Assembly: GCA_922989275.2 (NCBI GenBank)
Contig: OV277871.1
Coordinates: 30,142,693-30,206,692, forward strand
Source of the DNA: Gari tellinella
Lineage: Eukaryota; Mollusca; Bivalvia; Cardiida; Psammobiidae
DNA length: 64,000 bases
Direction: 5' to 3'
The notes below the pieces were generated by a model, which searched no databases, was not told where the DNA came from, and saw nothing but the letters and a program-made list of their open reading frames with translations. The position numbers were made by a program, and so were the translations under genes. Shown one piece after another: positions 11,022-23,500 of the stretch; position 1 is the first letter of the stretch, and each line of letters starts with the position of its first letter.

Positions 11022-11420
11022 CAGGGCTCCAGATAAGGGGAGTATAGTAAAACCTCTCTATAACGACCACTATATAAGTTAATTATTTCATCTTTAAGGC
11101 AGTTGCTTGCTTAAAGCAATGTAAATGTAAAACACAAAGCTCTTTTAGGAGCTTTCCGTTTTATATTAACCTTGCTTTAAACTGCCACCTGTCTTTCAAA
11201 CAAACAGTTAAGACTTATTTTAGTAGTTGTAAAAGAGAGATTTTACTGCATTTCAAAAAATAAAATCTTTATTTCTTCATCAATCAATATGGTGTCACTA
11301 CTCTTTAGAATCGCCTCTTCGATACGATTTTAATGAGTAGTCACATCATAAGCTTTGGTTCAAATATGATAGAGAAAATGTTTGAAATGTCCAGTTGACT
11401 CTCTCTTATCTGGAGCTCTG
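11022..11420. mobile_element. Family D MITE carrying a nested family F MITE
   Basis: D ends CAGGGCTCCAGATAAGGGG and TCTTATCTGGAGCTCTG. Family F (about 11047-11248) is inserted at the TA of GGGAGTATTTC. It lies in the presumed 3' UTR of the RASA3-like gene and contains AATAAA (11268-11273) on the gene's strand. Confidence 0.8.
11268..11273 (-). promoter_or_regulatory. Candidate polyadenylation signal of the RASA3-like gene
   Basis: AATAAA on the gene strand about 200 nt past the TAG, inside the family D MITE at 11022-11420; ATTAAA also occurs near 11328. Confidence 0.4.
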
Positions 11421-11476
11421 TTAGTAAGTACAGATAACATAGTCCATCAGGTACAGCGGCCAACATGTAAATACAG

Positions 11477-11534
11477 CTACAACTTTGTGTCAGTTTCCGT
11501 GGCAATCAGGGTGTCATCTCCAATAGGGGTCTCA
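11477..11534 (-). CDS. RASA3: RASA3-like last coding exon
   Basis: 58 nt including the TAG stop (11479-11477), encoding [23 protein letters not shown] also occurs near the vertebrate C-terminus. The acceptor is TACATTTTTCAG. Downstream, 56 bp past the stop, the transcript would enter a family D MITE with AATAAA at 11268-11273 on the coding strand. Confidence 0.88.
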
Positions 11535-14500
11535 CTGAAAAATGTAAAACAGAAATTCTTGTTATAGGACTCATGAGCAGTTTTTAGCATAAGAGCTTTC
11601 TTCATTATTTCTTTCCTACATTAAGCAGTATCTTTTCTTAACAAACCCTTTTCTCAATATATACTCTTTTTTATTTATTCCTCCATTTAAGAAAATAGAT
11701 CAACTTTATATTGTCATGAATATGTACCATGAAAACTATTTTTAATATCCTTAGTTGGGTCATGGATTGTAGCTTAAAGTAGGCTGAAAGTATAACAGAA
11801 TGGTTTCTTTTGGAGCATTTTGCTTGATGTCATCCCACATCCACATTGTTTGATTTACAAAGACTTACAAGGATTTAGGGCTCAAGATATGGGGAGTATT
11901 TCAAAAACTAAAATCTTCATTTCTGCATTAAACCCTATAATGTTACTTCTCATAAGAATAATCTCTCTCTCTCTTCAAGATGATTCTAATGAGTAGTTAC
12001 ATCATATGATTTAGGGCTGAAAATTCTGGATTTGTTCAGATTACTCCATCTTATTTGGAGCCTTGGGTCTAAGGTTATAAAGAGTTTGAGTGGAGTCTGA
12101 TATCATTCTCAAGCATTTGATTGGTCAGATTTGAGCTTAGACTCAAATCTGTCCAATCAAATGCTTGACAATAACTTCAAACTCAACTCAAACCCTTTAT
12201 AACCTTGGGGCCTGGTGTTTTACGACGACTTACAAGGACCCCTTGACAATCTCTTTTTGGACGGTCTTCCTGTACTGTAGGTGCTCTTGTTCCAGCCCTA
12301 TAACACAGCGAAGGATTTCGTTGATCATCTCAAAGCACGACTTGGTGTCGTCAATCTCAACCGGAGCAGAGAATTTGTTCCCACTGTACACCTCTAGTGC
12401 CCCACAGGCGTCTGTAAATACAAACAAAAGAAATACAAGGTTAACCCTTTCCTCCAAATCCTATAAATGCATTTCTACAAGGACAGGTGTGTATTAACCT
12501 TTTTCCTTCTGGAAACCTGTATACATGTATTTACTATTTTGCATAAATAAGAGACCTTGATCAGGGGTGCTCTTAGCGTGCTAGCATTGAAACCATGATA
12601 ACTTTCGTAAACACTTCGGATCCTGATGAGACATCCCATTAGACGATGTCTCATTAAAATCCAAAGTGTTTGAAAATCTTCCACTGTTTGAAAAGAAATT
12701 TTGAACTTTGACAATTTTGAAAATTCTATTTTTAGAACAGTAGCAGACAACACAAGCACAAAAAGAATTGAAATTGAAATATAATTTTATCCGCTAATCA
12801 TAAATTTGCTGGGTACCAGAGACTCGCCAAAACAAAACTGATTGTAATAATTTTTCACTTTATAAGTGATGTAGGTCAATATACCAGGCATTTCTACCAT
12901 GACATTATCCCTTCAACTATATATAAACCAACACATCCATACAAATATGTGCATCTAACTGACCTAAAATCTGAAAATAAGACCATGCAATACAGCATAA
13001 CTGTTAATTTAAAGTAACAATGTCAGGGCTTTCATTTATCCGGATTTTTCCAAAATCTTTGGATATTTCTTGAATTCTCTGGACCTACGGATTTCTCCCT
13101 GGAATCTTCAGATTTCTGCTCTTACTTTTAACATTTTGAATTTTATGCGTTCTTTACTTAGGAAACATTGATGTGGGTATTAACTCTTTCCTCCCTGAAA
13201 CTTTAAATGGACAATTCCAGTTTCCATTTAAGCCTAGTCCATTTCTGACTTTTAAGGGTTGTTTTTGTCAATGTTTGGCATTATGACAAACAGTGAAGAC
13301 CCTGATCAGAGGGCTCCTAGGAGCCCTCTGATCTGGGTCTTCACTGTTTGCATAGGACAAGTATACTATTCACATGTACACTGTTTGCAAAGGACGCCAA
13401 TATGCGGGACTAGGGCTCAAAGGGTTAAACATTTTAGATCTAGATCAGATGCCGGGTCTAAGCTTTTTGCAAAATTACATTAGTATTATAGAGCCTGACA
13501 GCAAAAGGGTTAAAGGTAGGATTCCTAAAATTATAGCGCTTGAAAATTTGGAAATTTTAAGATTTTTATGAGCAACTTATGGTAGCCCTTCATTGAGCAG
13601 GGGACTCTTTAATACAGAGCAACAGTATAAGTTTCTGTCACAAAGGGTGTTTTATAAAAACACATGAGCCCAGGGAAACTTTTTTCTACATCCTGACTGA
13701 TAGCTGTAACCACAATTTCAAAACAATGGAAACACTAAATAGAAGGACAACATGCACACCTACAAAATAATTGAGAAAATAAAGCATGAACTGTATGTCA
13801 AATAAGAGAACAATATAGATTTATCAAATAAGAGAACAATGTAGGTTAAATCTTCAAATAAAAGAACTATACTGAGCGAAAAAAGTTTAGTCAGTTGGAA
13901 GTAGGGTTCATATATTTCACCGAGATTGATACAAACATTACCAAATACTTTTTTTCTCGAATATTTAATCACTTTTCCTTAACTATGAAAACAATTGATT
14001 ACACAGAAATGAGTTTCATTATAAACAAAAGCACTTCGTTTACATCAGGGGTCAGTTCCAAATTTCACACAGATAAAAATGTTCGTCAGTACCTCGTGTG
14101 CCCCCCATTTCTGTGCACTAGAGCCAAACACCTACGCCTCATACTGTTAATAAGGGTCGTGATCACACGTAGGGGTATTCTTTGCCATTCAACGTGAAGA
14201 GCACGCTCCAATTCTCTGACGTCACTGACATTATGACGTTCTCTTATTTGTCTGCCAAGATGATCCCACAAATGTTCAATTGGGGACATATCCGGAGAAC
14301 GCGCTGGCCAGTTAAGTGTTGGAATGTTGTGTTGTGCCAATACATCTCTAGTGTGCCGTGCTAGATGAGGACGTGCGTTGTCCTGCTGCAATATGTCTGC
14401 TTGTCGTTATGAATGAAGGGATGCACAATAGGGGTTATGATTTCGTCACAATAACGCCTTGCATTTAAAGTACCGGCAACGGTAATCAGTCTAGTCTTTC

Positions 14501-17500
14501 CACTGTTAGCAATCCCTCCCCATACCATAACACTTCCTCCGCCATAACAGTCTCTTTCGATGACGTTTACAGCATCCATGCGTTCTCCTTTACGCCTCCA
14601 GACTCTAATCCTACCATCAGCAAATTGCACGTTAAAACGTGATTCATCCGTGAATAACACACGATTCCATCTTTGCCTTGTCCATAAGCGATGCGTTCTT
14701 GCCCAACGTAATCTTAATTGGCGATGACGTAACGTCAATGGCACGCCGACGTAAGGTCTATGCGCTTTCAAATTAGCAGCTCGTAGGCGGTTTGCGACTG
14801 TTTTTTCACAGACTCGGGTGTGTGTAGCATGTCTGAAGCTATCGGCAATCTTTCGACAGGACCAAAGTCGATGACGTCACAATATAACGATCTTTTCGGG
14901 CCGTTGTTTTCCGTGGTCTCCCAGAACGTGGAAGGTCAGAGACGCTGCCTGTCTGTAGATACCTTGCTTTAAGCCTATGTACAGTCCGTTCAGAGTAATT
15001 AAACAGTCTCGATACATACGGTACAGTTGAACCCGCTGTGAGCATCCCAATGGCCCTATTTCGCTGCTCTAACGTCATTCCAGGACGACGCCCCATCATT
15101 AAAATTGTTTAAGATTCAACTGTATTTTTGAGTTGTGGCTTTATTGCAGTGATGTTACATTCGAAATGAACCCGTATAACCTTACCTGACTTGTGAGCAC
15201 GACGTGCACGTGCAAATCGCTTAACACGTTACCATACCTTCCCGGGACATTATATTCAAACAATTCGAGTTTGCGACAGCAATTGGTCGAAAAACACGAG
15301 CGTATAAGCAAACAACTATTATCGAGCGGTAGAAGTGAAGTTTTAACAAATGTATATAATATGTGACTAAACTTTTTTCTCTCAGTATATGTAGGTTCTT
15401 CAAATAAGAAAACAATACAGATTCATCAAATTAGAGAATACAGGTTCACCAAATTGATAGACAGATAGACAGAAAACAATACTAGTATGCCACTCAAATA
15501 AGTTGTCCAAAGGGCATAAAATTTCACAAAAACATCACCACCTAAAATACTATAGTCACAAGAGCATGACAAAACAAGAATAGGGTATTACTGCTACACA
15601 ACAGTGGAGAAGATGTTATTCTTTCCCAATAAAAGTGTTTATCACTTAATGTGCAGTCTAGGAGTGGCATAAAACCATTATATAAATATCATTTTTCACT
15701 AGTTAAATATCATTTTTTGACTCCGGCCCGACATGTTTGTCCACAAGCGATGCATGAAGCCAGACACCAAATGACTTAATTTGCGATGATGTTGCTGTAA
15801 ACAATTTCGCGTTTTAGCCTAAAATCTAATTAGGGGAGGGACTACTAACTACCATTTTGATTGATTTAATAGGTGTATAAAATTGTTATGTGGTAAATAG
15901 AATCTCACATTTGTGCTCATAAATCATTATTTTTAATAAACTCATTGACTAAAATTAATATGACACTGGCCAAGGCTCGTGCCATATTATTTTAGCCAAC
16001 TTGTTTATTAAAAATGATAAATAATGAGCACTCATGTAAGAGCCTCTATTTATGCTATAATCCTCATTTCCAATGCAAACAGTTTGGAGCCAGATCAGAC
16101 GCCGGATAACCCGGCGTCTGATCTGGCTCCAAACTGCTTGCCACTCAAATTAAAATAAAATGTCAAAAGACTCTCATTTTTTACATTTTAGTACATTGCA
16201 TTTATATTTTAGTTTTTCCCAAATGGGATCAAATATCATCTTCTCTACTGTGCTTTAACCCTTTACCTGATAGAAGCGCCTTTTAGCGCATTTGATTTAT
16301 TCCTTCACGCAAGAAAATAGTTCCAATTTATATAGATATAAACACGTTCCAACAGAAATATTTTCTATATCCTGATAGATGATAGCTTAAAGCAGGCTGA
16401 AAGTAAAGCAGAATGCGCCCTCAGGCGCATTCTGCTTTACTTTCAACCTTCTTTCAGTGGCCACCTTTTTTCAAAACTAAAAACAGGATATAGGGTAAAG
16501 GGTTAAAAAAAACAATTGATTCCATAAAAGTTTACACAATAAGATCCACTCAATATCATACTATACCTGTAGAATCCATAGTAAAGACTACATAGCAAGA
16601 AAATATGGTTAATATTTAACCCTTGCATGATTAAATTTATCGTGAGGTTTTTACCCCTTTCCCAGCCATATTGTTGTCTGCTTCAATATTGCTGTCTGCA
16701 ATATCATTTCAAAGTTAGATTTAGGCAGTATAACAGTATAACAAGTGACAAACAGTTTTAATCCTGATCAGACACGGCATAACATGGCATCTGATCAGAA
16801 TCAAAACTGTTTGCAAATGTGCTTTATAACGTTATTGAGAGTGAAAGGGTCAAATAAGGTTCAAATTTGACACATTAGGAAAATGGGCACTATATATTAA
16901 AGAGTTGACCTACAAAATTTTACCAAAACTTAGACAGTTTTTCTAATGACTAGTATACTCGTGGCTATAATGTCTGAAAGGGGCGGCCTGCAATATTCAA
17001 CCAAAACTTAAGTCATTTTTTTTTTTTTTAAACAGGACTATTGCAGTATGTAAAGATAGTTTTTATGATAGTAATTGAGCAATGCCAAGAAATCCAGATT
17101 TAGTACATTGCATTTCTAACAGCATTGACTGGGAGCAGGATCTACATTGTTTGACAGTCACACTCATCCAATTGTATAATATTTTTCCAAGCTTGATATA
17201 CACTATTTTGCAATGCAGTTAATCTGGTTTTCTCGTGGCATGGCCTAATATTTCTCGCTTTTCAGGGGTGCTAGACCACATTTTGTTACTATAAATAGCA
17301 GTGCGGCAAACCTTGTCTGGTACGGTTTCCTTCCGCCCGATTTGGCTAAAAGCAAGGGAAAGTTACTCTTACAGAAATTCCCTAAAACTTAAATGGACCA
17401 CAAACTACGTTTATAGAGAGAAATGAAACCGATAATTTTACAGTAGACTCTACAGTTGTCTGTGGCTTTCGACAATTCAATGATCCGATGTTTAAACCAT

Positions 17501-20500
17501 AATTTATGTTGTTGTTGTTGATTGTTTCACATGATCGAGTATACGCGTAAGGTCACGTTCTTATATGACGTTGTTGACGTCGGTTGTTGTTATGGCTTGA
17601 AAGTAGAACGCATATAAAGGAAGAAATGGACGTTTTGATAACTTTTACTATTCAAAATCGCTTGGATTCAATAAAAACGTTTGTATTTCTGAGTTGTGAT
17701 CTAAAATGGGACATGTTTTCTTCTTAAAACTTGTGTACAAATAAATGTTAAAGCCAAGCTGAAATAGCGCGACTTTTAAACAACTGTTTGTTGCTATTGG
17801 ATATGGAATGTGTGATTCGGATAAAAAGTAGGTCTTTACAATTCCTTTAATTAACTCGTTTTAACGGTAATTTTAAGCGAGAAAAATAATCAAGCACGGC
17901 TTTTGGTAAAGACGGGGGGATTCTATACCCTCGGTTTGTCTGTTCCTGTCGGAAACTCGCTAAAGCTCATTTCCGACTGGGAACAGACAAACCTTGGGTA
18001 TAGAATTCCCCGTCTTTACCAAAAGCCGTGCTTGATTCTATTAATCTTAACCCATTACCCCATAGCCTGTTTCTAGTTTTGAAGATAGGTGACCACTTAA
18101 AGCAGGTTGAAAGTAAGGCGCATTCTGCTTTACTTTCAGCCTGCTTTAAGCAACCATCTGCTAGAATACATAAAATATTTCTTATGCTACATATTCATGA
18201 CTGTTTAATTTGGGGCCATTTTCTTCAGTGGAATATTAAATTAAAGGCATACAAAGGCATATTTATGGGGTAATGGGTTAAAGGAGTCAGTATTTCAATA
18301 GGCAATAAAGAAAACATAGTACTTGCTTAGGAGTGATTTAAACTCTTAATGCTTAAATCACTCCTACGCAAGTACTATGTTTTCTTTATTGCCTATTAAA
18401 AGTACATTACTTTTGTCCTGACATAAGCTCCCAACTCTTTGTAAGGCTTGTTTGTCAGTGGCCCTTTATACAGCTTTAACCCTTATACTGCTGTAATATT
18501 GTCTGCTTTGAAATTGTTGTCTGCTAAATTTCATGATTTCATATGTATACATTTTGTAAGAATAGAAATCTTAAGACAAGTGTCAAACCATTTGGATCTA
18601 GATCAGACACTGCGTTACCCATTGTCTGATCTGGATCCAATCTGTTTGCGAAAACAGTGAAGTGGCAATCAGCAGGCAATGGGTTAAATGTATTAAACCC
18701 TTTTTCTGCTAAATTACTCACATATAAAACTCCTACCCAGTATGAATATATCCTATAATGATACAGCCCAGACCCTGATCAGACATTTCCTATAGGAGCT
18801 GTCTGATCTGGGTCAACACTGTTTTAGGAACAATACAACAATTCCAGTTCATTTTTTACTATTTATGGCTGTTTTTGTCAATGTACTGCAATATTACAAA
18901 CAGTGTAGATCCAGATCAGATGGCTCCTTTAGGAGCCCTCTGATCTGGGTCTTCACTGTTTGCATAGTACAAATATACTCATCACAGATACACTTTTTGT
19001 AAAGGACACATATATATGTGCCTCGGGTTCAAACCGTCAACCACTGCTCCACACCTACCTTGCATGGACTCCAGCTTTTCCATGTTGGTCAGGAAGAGGG
19101 CGTGTATCTTCTCTACCTCTCTATCACTATCAATGTCCACTTGAATGTCTGTGAGTGTCTTGTAGCCCGACACAGGGGTACAGCCCATACTGCCCGACTC
19201 AAGTTCCTTACAGCTGCAAAATTAATGCATCCCATTTGCTGTGACAAACTTACAGTAAAAACTGTCTATGATAACAACTAATTGTATAAAATACAGGTGA
19301 CAGCTTACCCATTCCCAAATAGCCTGTTTCTAATTTTAAAGACAGGTGATCACTCAAAACAGGTTGAATGTAAAGCAGAATATTCCTTAAGGTGCATTCT
19401 GCTTTACTTTCAGCTTGCTTTAAGCTAACATCTGCTAAACTATAGATGATATTTTTCATTATACACATTTAAGACAAAATAAAGTTCAACTCTTTTCTTC
19501 AGCAGCGGAATAAGTTAAAGGTATTTATTTGGGGTAATGGGTTAAAGCAATGTAAAGGTAAAACAGAAAGCTGTTTTTTTTTACCTTGCTTTAAACCATT
19601 CTCCCATAAATACACCTTTTTACGCCTTTTATTTATTCATTCCCTGAAGAAGAAAAATCCCACTTAAACAGTCATGTATATTTATCGTAAGAAATATTTT
19701 CTATATTATAGCAGATATATCTTCAAGCAGGCTGAAAGTAAAGCAGAATGTGCCTTAAGGCACATTCTGCTTTACTTTCAACCTGCTTTAAGTGATCACT
19801 TAATTGTTTTCAAAACTTTGAAATATTCTATGGGGTAATGGGTTAAACAGTCACCTCTTCAACACCTACTAATTAAAACAATTAAGTGGTCGTTATAGAG
19901 AGGTTGCACTCAATTTGACTTAACTTGATCACTTAATTTTTCAAAATACTCATATTTTTATTTACTTAGTCTACTTAAATATATACTGGAAATAATTATT
20001 CTCTCAATCACTCAATTCACTGACAAACTCATTTGACTCATCTTAACACCTTAGTTTCACCAGAAAATCATAAATTTTATTTTGGCAAACTGATATTTCA
20101 ATAAAGAAGCCTACAGCAGGTGACACAATCATGTGATACTACAGTCTTCCTACTCTACAACATCACCCAAAGGGAGACAAGATTGTGTGTGTTGTTCGGA
20201 GGGAGTTGCTATAGGGAGGAACATTGGCTCACATTTGAATACAGCTTCATTCCAGATCAGACGCCGCGTAATGCAGCGTCTGATCTGGATTCAAGCTGTT
20301 TGTCAATCGTAATTATGTTTTTTCTATCAAGATGTCCAATGTGTGACTTTGAGAAAAACAGCAGACGACAATTTTAAGCAGACAATATTGTAGATGTGAA
20401 AAGGTTGGACATTATTGTCTTGTATGGGAAACTACGGCAAGCGTCAATGTGAGGAGGAAATTGTTGTTCAGAGGGCCATTGTAGAGAGGGAGCACTGTAT

Positions 20501-23500
20501 ATCCCTTCACTACCCCGTTACATGGTTTGGATACGAAATGACCAAGATGTGGGTACGAAATGGTTTGGGTATGAAATGGTTTGGATACAATATGATTTGT
20601 ATCTAGCACAGTATATCCCTTCACTACCCAATCCCAGACTTACCAAAGCCAATGGCCATTTAAGAAGGCTGCTGGGTGATACAGCTTCAATCTGTTCTTG
20701 TTAGCTGCACTCACTTTGTTCAGAATATCCAGCCTGAAAATCAGTCAATACATTTATAAACAAACATTGCAGTGAAATCTTGTTATTGCAAAAGTAGTGA
20801 GTATTTTGTTGTTTTATGGGAGTGTTTTGGACCAGGGCTGACTATTGCGTCCAAAATCACTATCACGATAATCAATAATTGAAAACACTTATAATCTGGA
20901 TAGATTATCGATAGTTGGATTCACTATTGCAATACTACCATGATAGTTTATTAGATGTTATACTACCATGACTATATCCCATAATTAATGTTTCTCTATC
21001 CTAGCAGATGGTGGCTTAAAGCAGACTGAAAGTAAAGCAGAATGCACCTTAAGGAACGTTCTGCTTTACTTTCAACATGCTTTAAGTAACAATCTGTCTT
21101 CAATTTCGATAATGAGCTATAGGGTAAGAATTAAAAGAGACTTTTACTAGGACCAAAAGCAAAAACACAACCTCAAAATTCTGGTACAACTTGTAGAGAA
21201 TGTTACTTCTTCACAAATTTTACTACCAATAGTAGCTCAAACTATCATCAATAGTATCGAAAGTTTGATTTTGTAATTGTGGTGGAGTAAGTGGACTATC
21301 CTGACTTTAGCTATTTGGATAAGTGGATACTAGTAGCTATCAACTATCATGCCGCCGCTATTTTGGACGTAGGGAGGAGTGTTGATCTGTGTTATAGGGA
21401 AACCCTTTTCATACACATACCTTTTCCAACATAAAACTTGATACATATGATATATTGTGACTTACACTGACAATTTTTCCCATTCTCTACTTTAAACTTT
21501 CCTTCATGAAACTTTCCAGTTTCCAACATAGTCTGGTCTATTTTTGACATTTTGTGGTTGTTTGTTGTAAATGTATTGCAATATGACAAACAGTGCAGAC
21601 CCTGATCAGAGGGCTCTTAAAAAAGCCCTCTGATCTGGGTCTTCACTGTTTGCATATGACAAGTGTACTCTTCACAGGTACACTGTTTGCAAAGGTTAAC
21701 ATGATTAGGGTTCAAAGGTACTGAAGTAAACAAGATAGAGACTGTCTTACCATTGTTTCTCCTCTATACAGTTGTTGGCTTGTACATACAGAGCCCTGGT
21801 CGGCTGAATCACCTGGAACATCTGAGAAATAGAGCAACAATATACAACAACAATAAATACAGTCAAACGTATTATTCTTTTAGGACAACCTAATTACATT
21901 GATTATCATGTGTTCAACCCATTCCCCTATAAATACGCCTTTTTACGCCTATAATTTATTCCTCCACAGAAGAAACTAGTTGCCTTCTATAATACAGTGA
22001 TAACAATCATGTACCACAACAAATATTTTCTAAGTTCTAGCAGTTAATAGCTTAAAGCAGGATGAAAGGGTGAAGACAGGTGACCACTTAAAGCAGGTTG
22101 AAAGTCAAGCAGAATGTGCCTTAGGTGCATTCTATTTACTTTCAATTTGCTTTAAGTTGGTCGCCTGTCTTCAAAAACATAAACAGGCTATGGGGTAATG
22201 AATTAATAAGTCAATCACTAAAGTGATGACATTAGCTCATTTATTTTCTTCATAAAGATACAGACAAGCTAAAAATTCTATTTTTAAAACAGCAGTGGAC
22301 AACAACATGTTTGGGACATTAAAACTCATTAAGCCATACTGACTCATATTTACGCATTGCGCAATATTCTCATACTGACTCATTTTGACACACTTTAATC
22401 CACAAGATTGTATTGAGATAAGCATTGATAATTGTTTATCGCTTATGAGTTAATGGGTTCAAATCAACCATTAACTCAAAAGCGATAAACAATTATCAAT
22501 GCTTATCTCAATATAAGTTAGTTGATTAAAGTGTGTCAAAATGAGTCAGTATGAGGCTATTGCACAATAAGTCAATATGAGTCAGTATGGCTTAATGGGT
22601 TTTAAGAGGATGATCAATGTATAAGATACACATGCACTTACATATTTCATCTTGAATGACTGTTCCTGTAACTGTTCTACTGCCAGGATGTTTTCAATGG
22701 GGATCTCACACAGTGGAATTCCACCCTTGAACTTGGCGTAGGTGAGAGCGCTATTAGTAAGACAAAAGTAGCGCTGCTTGAAGTTCTTCTTACCAAACTT
22801 CCGCCGCCCTTGGGCCCTCTTTATCAGCATCCTGTGACAGTTAAAACATATTATATATATTAACCCATTACCCCATAAATACACATTTTAATGCCTTTAA
22901 TTAATTCCTCCACCAAAAACGAAAAAACTTCAAATTTATACAGTCATGATTATCTATAACAAGAAATATTTTCTATATCCTAGCAGATGGTAGCTTACAA
23001 AGCAGACTGAAAGTAAAGCAGAATGTGCCTTAAAGCACATTCTGCTTTACTTTCAACCTGCTTTAAGTGGTCAACTATGTTTGATACTAGAAAAGGCTAT
23101 AGGGAATTGGGTTATACATGTATCAAGGTTCATACAGACTTCTAGTACCCGAATTCAATGACAATTCCCAATGACTTTTCAATGATATATTCCAGTTTTC
23201 CATTACTTCATACAATAATAAACATGGTAATATTTTACTGTTATATTATGCAAACATTTAACTGCAAGTTAAACAAATAGGACACAGCCGATCAATCGTG
23301 GTCCATGCTTAACAAGAGTTGTCAGAGAGGCAACAAAGCTCGCCATCGGCACATTTAGAAACTTAAAAGCACACTCAAGGTCACCGAGGTCAAGTTTTTT
23401 GCCTGCATAGAAAGGTCTTGTCAATATACACATGAAAATTAAATATGAAGTTACACCTCAAGGGACATAGGAAATATAAGCGTTTTTCGAAACCTAAACA

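Noticed and set aside
12165..12497. Plus-strand 110-codon ORF
   Set aside because: Antisense of the RASA3-like tail exon and flanking MITE.
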